Part shown: positions 54,005 to 62,097 of the stretch, piece after piece | Numbering within the stretch: the first letter of the stretch is position 1 | Layout: every line of letters begins with the position of its first letter | NCBI GenBank assembly: GCA_015655125.1 | Contig: JAATFP010000105.1 | Span: 16,492-80,491, forward strand | Direction: 5' to 3' | Length of the DNA: 64,000 nucleotides | Origin: Chitinophagales bacterium | GTDB lineage: Bacteria; Bacteroidota; Bacteroidia; Chitinophagales; Chitinophagaceae | The notes under the pieces: model-generated | What the model was told of the DNA's origin: nothing | What the model saw: only the letters and a program-made list of their open reading frames with translations | Databases searched by the model: none | Program-made: the position numbers and the translations under genes

Positions 54005-54703
54005 CTATGTAAAGTATTCCAACATTTTTTCAAACATATTTTCTTTGCCTGGCTCGTTGGCGACGATGATTTTATTTGTTGCAAATTTCCTTATGGTTGC
54101 TGCCGTGGTCTTTCCGATCGCGAAGAAAACAGTATTTTCAGAAACCTTATTCACATCAAAAAAACTCTCCACCGCGCTCGGACTGAAAAACAGTATACCG
54201 TTGTATTCTTTTTTAACAATGTTACTGATGGCGGTCGTTTCATATACAACGATTTCTTCTACCGCAATGCCCTTGTGTTTTAAAAGATCCGGCAGTTCGT
54301 TCCGGCGCCTGTTGCCACAGAAAAAGATCAGTTCTTCTGTTTCACTTTCATCAATAATCAATTCAGCAAGTGTGGTAGCATCATTTGCAAAACCCGCAAT
54401 GCTTTGATCACCGAAATGTTTTTTTGCCAGTTGCCGCGTATTATTGCCGATGCAATATATCTTCCAGTCTGGTTGATCATCCAACAGAAATCCGGCCACA
54501 GCTTCCACCGCATTCATGCTGGTAAAAGCCACCGTAGCGGAAAGGATGAGCGCATTTTCTATTTCCTGCTGTACTTCCACATTTTCTATCGGCTCCGTTG
54601 CTATGAAGGGAAGTACATCTATCCATATATTTTTTTCAGCAGCGTTTCTTATCAGTGTTTTATCAATATCCCGCGTACAAAGTATGTGTATCTTATTTTC
54701 CAT
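54005..54703 (-). CDS. hemD: Uroporphyrinogen-III synthase
   Basis: 232 residues. HemD is weakly conserved, but VAFTSMNAVEAVAGFL, KIYCIGNNTRQLAKKHFG, EELIFFCGNRRRNELPDLLK and GILFFSPSAVESFFD with IGKTTAATIRKFATNKIIVA match the family fold. It closes hydroxymethylbilane to uroporphyrinogen III. It overlaps hemC by 11 bases; the gene order supports the call. Confidence 0.93.
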   Translation of the reverse strand: MENKIHILCTRDIDKTLIRNAAEKNIWIDVLPFIATEPIENVEVQQEIENALILSATVAFTSMNAVEAVAGFLLDDQPDWKIYCIGNNTRQLAKKHFGDQSIAGFANDATTLAELIIDESETEELIFFCGNRRRNELPDLLKHKGIAVEEIVVYETTAISNIVKKEYNGILFFSPSAVESFFDVNKVSENTVFFAIGKTTAATIRKFATNKIIVANEPGKENMFEKMLEYFT

Positions 54704-55790
54704 TAATGATACTATCTGCTATTATTTTACCACCATTGTTCTGTAGTTCCTTCGCCATTTTTTTACCAAGTTCTTCCGCATGCGCGATGCCGGTCGTTTG
54801 CTGAACCGCCACTTTTTGTTTTCCGTCCAGCGATAAAATATTCCCTTCAAAATGAATTTCCCTGTTGTGTACCTGCGCCAGCGCGCTGATGGGTGTGGAA
54901 CAGCCGCCCGTCAGTTCGCGCAGGAAATCTCTTTCCACTTTTGTACAAATTTCCGTTTCGCCGTCATTCAACAACGAGCAGGCTGTGAAAAGATCGGGCT
55001 CATCCTTTCGTGCAACTATCATTACGGCGCCTTGCGCCGGTGCGGGTAACATCCAGTTTAATTCTATCGCATTGCCCGGTCTCTTGTTGATCCGTTCCAA
55101 TCCTGCTGCCGCGAAAATGGCACCTTGCCATTCGCTTTCATAAACTTTTTTCAGGCGCGTATTCACATTACCACGAATGTTTTCAATATTGCTGTTCGGA
55201 TAACGATGCAGCCATTGCGCCTTGCGGCGAATGCTGCTGGTGGCAATGGTGGAATGCGTGAACGGGTGAATAGGCGAATGGGTGAATGGGTCAATAGGTG
55301 AATAGGTGAATATGGGAGTTGAAGGAACGTTTAATGATTGAACAAATTCTTTGTAATAGGCGGTCAATAATTCGGATGGTTTTGTTGCGGACCCATCGAT
55401 GTTTTCTATTGCATGATCATTCTCCCATTGACGTATTGACTCATTTACCCATTGATCCACGGAACCATTGATCACAAAAAGATCCTTGTAATTGCCGCGT
55501 TTGATCACCGCCGCCTGCACAAGCCCCTCTGGCAATTGTGTAGGCACATCCTTCATGGAGTGTACCGCGATGTCGATGGTTTTGTTGAGCAATGCAATAT
55601 CCAAACTGCGGGTAAAAATTCCCTGAACCCCCATTTCGTATAAAGGTGTTTGAAGATCAATGTCGCCTTCGCTTTTGATATGGATCAATTCCGCTGCATG
55701 GCCATATTGCGCCAGCATTTCTTTTACCAGGGTTGCCTGCCACACGGCCAGTTCGCTTTCCCTGGTTCCTATCTTGATAACTGATTGCAT
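54693..55790 (-). CDS. hemC: Hydroxymethylbilane synthase with internal insertion
   Basis: 365 residues, against the usual 300-320. Signatures are normal: IKIGTRESELAVWQATLVKE at the start, DIAVHSMKDVPTQLPEGLVQ, then TSSIRRKAQWLHRYPN, NIRGNVNTRLKKV, AAAGLERI and LTGGCSTPISALAQ with the dipyrromethane Cys. Between the two conserved blocks YKDLFVI and TSSIRRKAQ lie about 70 residues instead of about 17. The insert has ENIDGSATKPSELLTAYYK in the middle, and its flanks are encoded by repeats of the CCCATTGAC / GGTGAATAGG type in opposite orientation (55432-55458 and 55256-55317). It looks like a palindromic repeat captured in frame. Confidence 0.95.
   Translation of the reverse strand: MQSVIKIGTRESELAVWQATLVKEMLAQYGHAAELIHIKSEGDIDLQTPLYEMGVQGIFTRSLDIALLNKTIDIAVHSMKDVPTQLPEGLVQAAVIKRGNYKDLFVINGSVDQWVNESIRQWENDHAIENIDGSATKPSELLTAYYKEFVQSLNVPSTPIFTYSPIDPFTHSPIHPFTHSTIATSSIRRKAQWLHRYPNSNIENIRGNVNTRLKKVYESEWQGAIFAAAGLERINKRPGNAIELNWMLPAPAQGAVMIVARKDEPDLFTACSLLNDGETEICTKVERDFLRELTGGCSTPISALAQVHNREIHFEGNILSLDGKQKVAVQQTTGIAHAEELGKKMAKELQNNGGKIIADSIINGK
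55256..55317. repeat. GGTGAATAGGTGAATGGGTC tandem repeats inside hemC
   Basis: Tandem seven-base units (GTGAATR / GGGTCAA) in the hemC frame encode YSPIDPFTHSPIHPFTHS. A second patch in opposite orientation (CCCATTGACGTATTGACTCA, 55432-55458) marks the other side of the insert. Similar GTGAATAGTGAATAG units end hemH (58422-58441) and precede hemJ (58931-58951). Confidence 0.65.
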
Positions 55791-55794
55791 TTTT

Positions 55795-57018
55795 TTAGTT
55801 GGAAGCAGTAGAGATGTAATCGTTCATTGCTTCGATATACTGACAGCCGCGCTGATCCTGTGTACGCATTTTGATCGCCATTCCGTTGATCACTTTCTGG
55901 ATCTTCTCTTCGCCGACAGGCTTCATCGAAAAAGATCCGGGCGCGTCGCAGGATTGTATTTTCATTAAGTGATTCTTCACTGTTTTTAACACCGGCACAT
56001 GTCTGCGCATCTGGTGCCATTCTAAAAAATCAACAATATGCTTTGCAATGATGGCTTTCACCTTCGGTATTTCTGCCGCTCTTTTTTGTAAAGTTACATC
56101 ATTGATCTTACTTAATTCATCCACATTTACCAATACCACATTCGTCAGCTCTTTTACCGCCGCATCTACATTACATGGAACGGAAAGATCGATGATCAGC
56201 TTACTTCCTGCATTTTTTAAATGTGCTTCACGGATCACAGGTTCCGGTGCATTGGTAGAAACGATCACCACGTCTGCCATTGCAAGTTGCACCCGCAGAT
56301 TCTCCATCGAATCAAATTGAACGGAATGCTGCAAAGCCAGCGCTGTAGCTTTTTCTTCCGAACGGTTGATCAACGTTACAGCTGCACCAGGCAAATAATC
56401 CACGATGTTTTTACAGGTATTGCCACCGATCTTGCCGGTTCCCACCAGCAAAATACGTTTGCCTTTTATTTCTTCAAAATGCTGGCGGATATATTGCACC
56501 GCAGCAAATGATACGGAAACCGTTCCACTGCTGATGTGTGTGTTGGTGCGAATGTCTTTCGAAGCCGATAATACTTCGTTGATGATCCTTTCGAGATATG
56601 TATCGATAAAATGATATTCCTTCGACAATTTAACTGCGGTGCGGATCTGGCCAATGATCTCGTAGTCGCCAAGGATCTGGCTATCGAGCCCAGCTGCCAC
56701 GTGGAACAGGTGTTCGATTGCTTCTACACCTTGTTTGATATAGCGCAGGTCAGAAAAAATTTCAAAAGATCCTTCGGTATGGCTGCACAGCAACTTCGAC
56801 AATTGTTCTGCATCTTCTGCAAAACCATATATTTCTGTGCGGTTGCAGGTAGACAAAACAAATAAATTGGCAATGTTAAATTGATTGGCATTTTCAATCA
56901 GCCGAAGATATTGCTGATGGTTGACAGAAAAACGGCCACGAATGGAGGCATCTGATTTTTTATAATTGATGCCGGCTACAAAAAAAGAAGAAATATCTGT
57001 GACTGGTTCTGCTATCAT
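55795..57018 (-). CDS. hemA: Glutamyl-tRNA reductase
   Basis: 407 residues. The catalytic Cys is in LFVLSTCNRTEIYGF (Cys58); EAIEHLFHVAAGLDSQILGD, the NADP region ILLVGTGKIGGNTCKNIVDY and ADVVIVSTNAPEPVIREAHL follow, then the dimerisation domain at the end. It reduces Glu-tRNA to glutamate-1-semialdehyde, the first committed haem step. First gene of the minus-strand haem cluster; hemC follows after 4 bases. Confidence 0.96.
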   Translation of the reverse strand: MIAEPVTDISSFFVAGINYKKSDASIRGRFSVNHQQYLRLIENANQFNIANLFVLSTCNRTEIYGFAEDAEQLSKLLCSHTEGSFEIFSDLRYIKQGVEAIEHLFHVAAGLDSQILGDYEIIGQIRTAVKLSKEYHFIDTYLERIINEVLSASKDIRTNTHISSGTVSVSFAAVQYIRQHFEEIKGKRILLVGTGKIGGNTCKNIVDYLPGAAVTLINRSEEKATALALQHSVQFDSMENLRVQLAMADVVIVSTNAPEPVIREAHLKNAGSKLIIDLSVPCNVDAAVKELTNVVLVNVDELSKINDVTLQKRAAEIPKVKAIIAKHIVDFLEWHQMRRHVPVLKTVKNHLMKIQSCDAPGSFSMKPVGEEKIQKVINGMAIKMRTQDQRGCQYIEAMNDYISTASN

Positions 57019-57050
57019 TATACTGTCGTGGTCTTAAATTTTCTCTGATG

Positions 57051-57058
57051 CAAAAGTA
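57051..57058 (-). promoter_or_regulatory. Candidate -7 box (TACTTTTG) of the hem operon
   Basis: Minus-strand TACTTTTG fits TAnnTTTG, 32 bases before the hemA start codon. No -33 TTTG is seen. Confidence 0.5.
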
Positions 57059-57187
57059 CTTGTACTTGGTTGGGAAATAAAATGTGATGTGTCATTGGAA
57101 TGTCATTTCTCGGATAGTTAAGTTACGGGGCGCGGGTGACGGATAATTCGGATGGTTGAAATTTCCGGCGTGGCTTTGGCTTTCACT

Positions 57188-57272
57188 CTACCGCTTTACC
57201 GCAGAGAAAAGAGATACGGAGATTTCGCGGAGATGCGCCACGAAACCTCTGTTCACTCATGTCCTCTGCGGT
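57188..57272. repeat. Imperfect palindrome (ACCGCAGAG / CTCTGCGGT)
   Basis: ACCGCAGAGAAAAGAGATAC at 57188 has its partner ACTCATGTCCTCTGCGGT at 57255-57272; between them are ACGGAGATTTCGCGGAGATG-type units. Related in style to the GGAGACAC palindromes. The remainder of the 57059-57394 gap has no gene. Confidence 0.6.
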
Positions 57273-57394
57273 GAAGAGTTTCGCTTCGGTTTTCGCTAAC
57301 GATCAAAAAAACGTCACCCATAACTCATTTATTTATCATGATCATGTACGAAATGGTTCCCGCAGATTTTCCTGAATGTTTAGCGCCGCTATTT

Positions 57395-57402
57395 TACATT
57401 TG
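57395..57402 (+). promoter_or_regulatory. -7 box (TACATTTG) of hemH
   Basis: TACATTTG matches TAnnTTTG, 17 bases before the hemH ATG. Confidence 0.5.
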
Positions 57403-57419
57403 CAAAATATTTCAGCAAC

Positions 57420-58439
57420 ATGAGTGACCAACGCAGGGGAATTTTATTGATGAATCTCGGTTCACCGGACAGCACATCGGTTCCGGATGTAAGAAAATAT
57501 CTCAACCAGTTTTTGATGGACGAACGCGTGATAGATAAACCTTATCTGTTTCGGCTTTTACTTGTAAAAGGAATCATCACGCCGCTGCGTGCGCCAAAAT
57601 CTGCAGCGGCTTACAAAGAAATATGGACCGACAAAGGCTCACCGTTAGTAGAACTAACCCGCCGGTTACAGCACGCTTTGCAACAGCATGTAGAAGAACC
57701 TGTGGAGATCGCGATGCGCTACGGTAATCCTTCTCCAACGGAAGGTTTTGATAAACTGCTGGCGGCTTCGCCCGGGTTGGAAGAAGTGATCGCAGTTCCG
57801 TTATACCCGCATTATGCAATGAGCAGTTATGAAACGGCAGTTGAATATGCGAAAGAGATCCATAAAAAAAATGGGTACAAATTCAGGTTGAAATTTGTGG
57901 AGCCATATTACAACAAAGAAAGCTATATCGAAGCATTGGCGGAAAGTATGCGCCCTTATCTTCAGCAATCATACGATCACATTTTATTCAGCTATCATGG
58001 GGTTCCGGGTAGGCATATTCAAAAAAGCGATGTGACGGGCCATCATTGCCTCACTGCATCAAATTGCTGTGATACGCCATCTCCGGCACATGCACATTGC
58101 TACCGTCACCAGGTTTTTAAAACTACAAAACTGGTGACCGAAAAATTAGGCATTCCAAAAAACAAATTCAGCGTTTCGTTTCAAAGCCGGCTTGGGAAAG
58201 GCTGGCTGGAACCTTTTACAGACATACGTTTGGAAGAAATGCCGAAAGAAGGCATCAAAAAATTGCTGATCCTTTGCCCGGCATTTGTAAGCGACTGCCT
58301 GGAAACATTGGAGGAAATAGCGATGCGTGGAAAGGAATCTTTTATCAATGCAGGCGGAGAGGAATATACGATGATACCGTGTATGAATGTGGGCGAGCGT
58401 TGGGTGGCGGCGCTTGCGCATTTAGTGAATAGTGAATAG
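57420..58439 (+). CDS. hemH: Ferrochelatase
   Basis: 339 residues: GILLMNLGSPDSTSVPDVRK, then YPHYAMSSYETAVEYA and the metal-site HILFSYHGVPGRHIQKSD, and CPAFVSDCLETLEEIAM. It inserts iron into protoporphyrin IX at the membrane surface. Divergent from hemA with its own promoter. Its last codons and stop (LVNSE) are made from a GTGAATAGTGAATAG repeat. Confidence 0.96.
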   Translation: MSDQRRGILLMNLGSPDSTSVPDVRKYLNQFLMDERVIDKPYLFRLLLVKGIITPLRAPKSAAAYKEIWTDKGSPLVELTRRLQHALQQHVEEPVEIAMRYGNPSPTEGFDKLLAASPGLEEVIAVPLYPHYAMSSYETAVEYAKEIHKKNGYKFRLKFVEPYYNKESYIEALAESMRPYLQQSYDHILFSYHGVPGRHIQKSDVTGHHCLTASNCCDTPSPAHAHCYRHQVFKTTKLVTEKLGIPKNKFSVSFQSRLGKGWLEPFTDIRLEEMPKEGIKKLLILCPAFVSDCLETLEEIAMRGKESFINAGGEEYTMIPCMNVGERWVAALAHLVNSE

Positions 58440-58536
58440 TCAAAGCTTTAAAGATTATATTTCTTTAGTTTCAGTTTAAATTTTTAAAGGTTAGCCTGGT
58501 GGATTTTTAATGTAATTTGATCCGCTAAATCATTTT

Positions 58537-58890
58537 ATGTTTTTGACTTTGAATCATCAGAATCCAGCGGTATTTCCGGCTGCCAAAATATTAACTTCAG
58601 AATGTTATAATTTTACATTGCGACTGCCACCGGAAGAAAAATCCGGTATGAGTTCACAGATACGTCGGGCAGCGCTTGCTGTATATTTTAATATTGCGGA
58701 AGGTTGTTCCAGAAAATCGGTAGCAGAAAGAAAGCAATTTTTCGAAATTGCCCGCAGGTCAATCATAGAAATAGAGGCTGCTTTTGATATTGCCGAAATT
58801 CTCCATTATTTTGATCAATACCCAAAAGACAAGATAAAAAATGCTGTTGTAGAATGTTTCAAAATATTGACCGGGCTGATCAAATCTTAG
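58537..58890 (+). CDS. Four-helix bundle protein (23S rRNA intervening-sequence type)
   Basis: 117 residues: LTSECYNFTLRLPPEEKSGM, SSQIRRAALAVYFNIAEGCS, RKSVAERKQFFEIARRSIIE and IEAAFDIAEILHYFDQ. This is the small four-helix-bundle protein first found in rRNA intervening sequences and widespread in Bacteroidota, possibly nucleic-acid binding. It sits between hemH and hemJ; no relation to haem is known. Confidence 0.9.
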   Translation: MFLTLNHQNPAVFPAAKILTSECYNFTLRLPPEEKSGMSSQIRRAALAVYFNIAEGCSRKSVAERKQFFEIARRSIIEIEAAFDIAEILHYFDQYPKDKIKNAVVECFKILTGLIKS

Positions 58891-58930
58891 CCGATTGAGA
58901 TGTCACAAAACTAAAGTCTCTTTAAAGATT

Positions 58931-58951
58931 TCACTATTCACTATTCACTCA
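58931..58951. repeat. TTCACTATTCACTATTCACTC repeat
   Basis: Three tandem CTATTCA units just before the hemJ start; inverse of the GTGAATAGTGAATAG found at the end of hemH (58422-58439). Confidence 0.6.
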
Positions 58952-58957
58952 AGCATC

Positions 58958-59491
58958 ATGCAAGCAACCTATTTTTACGTAAAAGCGCTCCACATCATCT
59001 TCATCGTCACCTGGTTTGCCGGCATGTTCTACATTCCGCGACTATTCATTTACAACACCGAAGCAAATGAAAGGCCCGAACCCGCACGAAGTATTTTGCA
59101 GCAACAATTCGGCATCATGATCAAACGTTTGTGGCTCGGCATCACCTGGCCGTCTGCGATACTAACATTGATCTTCGGCACATGGATGGGACTGCTTTAC
59201 GGCAGTATGCAGCAATGGCTCTGGATAAAATTGGGATTTGTAGCAGGATTGTATGCATACTTTTTTACCCTGCAGAAAATATACAGTCAGCAACAAAAAG
59301 GCATCTTCAAATTCACTTCACAACAACTGAGGATATGGAACGAAATAGCCACCATTTTCCTGGTGGCCATTGTAATGATCGTTTCTGTAAAACAAAGCAT
59401 GAGCCTGGTGTGGGGGCTGCTCGGTTTGATGTTTTTTATTGTGATACTGATGAGCGCGATAAAGATCTACAAGCTACTCCGAAAAAAATGA
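58958..59491 (+). CDS. hemJ: Protoporphyrinogen IX oxidase, HemJ type
   Basis: 177 residues from MQATYFYVKALHIIFIVTWF; the frame is open upstream over a repeat and is not used. Four membrane segments, with conserved His in KALHIIF and the WFAGMFYIPRLFIYNTEANE signature of HemJ/CopD-like proteins, and GTWMGLLYG, KLGFVAGLYAYF. It completes the aerobic haem pathway in this window, after hemF and before hemH. HemG and HemY are not seen here. Confidence 0.95.
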   Translation: MQATYFYVKALHIIFIVTWFAGMFYIPRLFIYNTEANERPEPARSILQQQFGIMIKRLWLGITWPSAILTLIFGTWMGLLYGSMQQWLWIKLGFVAGLYAYFFTLQKIYSQQQKGIFKFTSQQLRIWNEIATIFLVAIVMIVSVKQSMSLVWGLLGLMFFIVILMSAIKIYKLLRKK

Positions 59492-59989
59492 TCAATGGAC
59501 GAGATATTTTCGCTGCAGTGTATACAATACGATAAACACAATGATCACAAGCGGTACAAAAAAGCTGCTCGGCGTGGAATATTGTGCCGTTCCCATGATG
59601 ACGATTCCTCCAATCAACGGAACAAGTTGCCCGGCTACATACAGCCAATAGCCATCTTTCTTCAGCTTGCGCATCATTAATGCGCCTATGAAACAAAGTA
59701 TAATGCCTGCAACACCGATCGCGATCAACGGCACTATATTATGCTGTGTAAGTTCAATCGATTCTTTCGCTTTACGTAGTTCCGCAATCTTTTCGGGTGT
59801 AAGATCAGGGCTGTCCATGCTTTTCACAATCATCCTATTGGAAAAATCCAATAACCAGGGCGTAGCTGCTGAAAATAAAATCCCGATCGCGCAACCGATG
59901 AAGGTCAGGATTGTGAGGACATTGAGCGTTTGTGTCAATTTAGGAACTTCGTGATCATCCGGAAAAAGCGTGTCTGCTGCTGTGTTCAT
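59492..59989 (-). CDS. Four-TM membrane protein of unknown function
   Basis: 165 residues from MNTAADTLFPDDHEVPKLTQ. Four hydrophobic segments: LTILTFIGCAIGILFSAATP, IVPLIAIGVAGIILCFIGAL, YWLYVAGQLVPLIGGIVIM and FFVPLVIIVFIVLYTL. A hydrophilic loop with SPDLTPEKIAELRKAKESIE lies after the first. No family recognised. It converges on hemJ: the two genes end at adjacent bases (59491/59492). Confidence 0.8.
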   Translation of the reverse strand: MNTAADTLFPDDHEVPKLTQTLNVLTILTFIGCAIGILFSAATPWLLDFSNRMIVKSMDSPDLTPEKIAELRKAKESIELTQHNIVPLIAIGVAGIILCFIGALMMRKLKKDGYWLYVAGQLVPLIGGIVIMGTAQYSTPSSFFVPLVIIVFIVLYTLQRKYLVH

Positions 59990-60049
59990 ACGAAGGAGTT
60001 TTAGGTGATGTGGAAAGTTGAACAAACTTATTAAAATTCCGGGGCATTT

Positions 60050-61273
60050 CTACCGATTTTCTTTGCGGCGCTCCAACTCTTTTTTGATTAACCCAAGCTC
60101 ACGGCCCGTTTGCCCCGCAACAGAACTATTTTCCTGCGCACGGCGCATCAGGTACGGCACCACGTCTGCGATCGGACCGAACGGAAGATATTTGCTTACA
60201 CTACAGCCACTTTTAGCAAGATTGAAAGTGATATTATCGCTCATGCCATACAATTGTGAAAAATGAATGTGCGGATGATTGTGTGGAAAGCCTTTTTTAT
60301 CCAGCAATTGTGTTGCATGCAAATTGCTGTATTCATTGTGCGACGCTACGATGAGCGCGATATTGTCCAGATGTTCGATACAAAATTCAACCGCTTCATT
60401 ATAATCTTTATCGCACGCCTCTTTGGATGGTTGTATCGGCGAAGGATAGGTTTTCTCTTCGGCACGTTTGCGTTCCTTTTCCATATAGGCGCCGCGAACC
60501 AGCTTGGCACCCAGGATGAAACCACGCTCTGTGGCCGCTTCATGACTGGCCTTTAAAAATGCGAGCCTGTCGACACGATAAAGCTGAATGGTATTATACA
60601 CCACGATTTTTCCCTTGTTGTACTTATCCATCATAAGAATGGTGAGTGCATCCACAGGATCCTGGATCCAGGTTTCTTCCGCATCAACCAAAACACCGAT
60701 ATTTTTTTTTGCCGCAACATCACATATTTTTACGAGCCTGTTCACTGCTTTTTCCCATTCCAGTTTTTCATTTGCCGGCAGTAAATCAATCACTTTGTAA
60801 TAACGTTTCATCAATGTGCCTGTCGTATCATTCATGCCCGCATCTATTTTTTCGAGCAGGCCGAAACGCACTATTCCGGTAACTTTGATACTCATCAGCG
60901 GAATATTGTTTTGCGTAGCAGCATAATTGATCACTTTGATAAATTCATCGGTAGAATGCTCATAGGCCGCATCGGCGTCATCGCCGCCTTCCACACCGTA
61001 ATCAAGGATTACCTGCACATTGTATTTGCCTAATTTATCTGCAACAACGGCTGTCTGTTCGAGCGTTTCGCCCCCAACAAACTGTTTGAAGATCGTTGAC
61101 CGGATGATGGCCCTCGTAAAAGGAACATGCAGTTTCATTGCCAGCGGCATCAGTTTCAATCCGGCGTTCAGCATTACCGGGCTCCCCATAGAAGAAAAAA
61201 GGAAATGGGCACGTTTGAGTTCTTTGTCAGTTTTGTAAGCGAAAGCGTATTCTGTATTATCAAATGATATCAT
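60050..61273 (-). CDS. Proline dehydrogenase
   Basis: 407-residue FAD-dependent TIM-barrel enzyme of the monofunctional PRODH type. Motifs: VQVILDYGVEGGDDADAAYE, ISIKVTGIVRFGL-like MSIKVTGIVRFG, VLVDAEETWIQDPVDALTIL, YNTIQLYRVDRLAFLK, GAKLVRGAYMEKERKRAEEK and VASHNEYS with FSQLYGMSDNITFNLA near the end. It oxidises proline to pyrroline-5-carboxylate and feeds electrons to the quinone pool. No PutA-type dehydrogenase is fused. Confidence 0.94.
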   Translation of the reverse strand: MISFDNTEYAFAYKTDKELKRAHFLFSSMGSPVMLNAGLKLMPLAMKLHVPFTRAIIRSTIFKQFVGGETLEQTAVVADKLGKYNVQVILDYGVEGGDDADAAYEHSTDEFIKVINYAATQNNIPLMSIKVTGIVRFGLLEKIDAGMNDTTGTLMKRYYKVIDLLPANEKLEWEKAVNRLVKICDVAAKKNIGVLVDAEETWIQDPVDALTILMMDKYNKGKIVVYNTIQLYRVDRLAFLKASHEAATERGFILGAKLVRGAYMEKERKRAEEKTYPSPIQPSKEACDKDYNEAVEFCIEHLDNIALIVASHNEYSNLHATQLLDKKGFPHNHPHIHFSQLYGMSDNITFNLAKSGCSVSKYLPFGPIADVVPYLMRRAQENSSVAGQTGRELGLIKKELERRKENR

Positions 61274-61305
61274 ATAACAATGATTGGAGGGTCGAAATTA
61301 ATGGA

Positions 61306-61440
61306 AAAATCCGACAACGGGCGACCGACGGACAACGGGAGATTGCTGCTGGTTATTCGTAATGACTGGAGAAAGATTATGTTCGGTTGTGCGTCATCGG
61401 GTCGCCGATCGTCAGTTGCCGGTTGTCTATCACCGGTCGT
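61306..61440. repeat. CCGACAACGGGCGACCGACG repeats, inverted arrangement
   Basis: CCGACAACGGGCGACCGACG and GACAACGGG (61310-61339) face TCGCCGATCGTCAGTTGCCG and GTTGTCTATCACCGGTCGTG (61402-61441) in opposite orientation. This is the same kind of sequence as the in-frame repeat in valS (6678-6717). It lies in the leader of the thioesterase gene. Confidence 0.6.
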
Positions 61441-61450
61441 GTCTTCTTCT

Positions 61451-61458
61451 TATCTTTG
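61451..61458 (+). promoter_or_regulatory. -7 box (TATCTTTG) right at the thioesterase start
   Basis: TATCTTTG matches TAnnTTTG and ends only four bases before the ATG at 61463, so transcription would begin at about the start codon. Confidence 0.4.
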
Positions 61459-61462
61459 CAAG

Positions 61463-61973
61463 ATGGAAAAAAAAGCAAGTGAATCGCTGGTGATCATGAC
61501 GGAATTGGTGTTGCCAAACGACACCAATAACTTTGGCAACCTCATGGGTGGCCGGCTGATGTATTGGATGGATATCGCGGCAGCGTTGGCAGCAATGAAG
61601 CATTGCGCAGCACCTGTTGTAACTGCTTCGGTGGATAATATATCTTTTGAAAATCCGATTAAGATCGGAAATGTGGTACATATCGAAGCCAAAGTGACAA
61701 GAGCTTTCAGCAGCAGTATGGAAGTACACATGAAAGTATGGGGCGAAGATGCTATCCAGCAATATCGTTATAAAAGCAATGAGGCTTACTATACATTTTG
61801 TGGCGCTCGACCCAAATGGAAATCCCCGGCCCGTTAATAAACTCATTCCCGAAACCGATGAAGAACAGAAATTATTCGATGGCGCTTTGCGGAGAAGACA
61901 GTTGCGACTGGTGCTGGGTGGAAAGATGAAACCGGATGAAGCGCTGGAGTTGAAGGCGCTTTTTAATGTATGA
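61463..61973 (+). pseudogene. Acyl-CoA thioesterase (hotdog fold) with one-base frameshift
   Basis: The first part (from 61463) encodes a typical YciA/BFIT-like hotdog protein: SLVIMTELVLPNDTNNFGNL, MGGRLMYWMDIAAALAAMKH, TASVDNISFENPIKIGNVV and VWGEDAIQQYRYKSNEAYYT. It then runs out of frame after EAYYTF and stops at 61837. The expected continuation, FVALDPNGNPRPVNKLIPET then EEQKLFDGALRRRQLRLV, is in the next frame and ends at the TGA at 61971-61973, in a repeat. Removing one T from the run of four at 61796-61799 restores the whole protein. It hydrolyses acyl-CoA; whether the gene is really broken or the base is a sequencing error cannot be settled here. Confidence 0.88.
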
Positions 61974-62097
61974 TCTATGATCTATGATGTATGATCTATG
62001 ATGTATGATCTATGATCTTAAAATTTTTAGAGGAATTGTCTGTTCAAATTTTCTCATGATCCGAACGAAATCATAAATCATACATCATACATAGATT
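61968..62097. repeat. Tandem ATGATCTATG / ATGATGT repeats with inverted arm
   Basis: About five units of TGATCTATGA and TGATGTATGA (61968-62019) are followed by an inverse arm ATCATAAATCATACATCAT (62069-62097). It fills the gap between the thioesterase and acyltransferase genes; the stop codons of both lie at its ends. Confidence 0.75.

Noticed and set aside
57019..57419. Riboswitch or leader RNA between hemA and hemH
   Set aside because: Only a palindromic repeat is seen; no known riboswitch core could be recognised.
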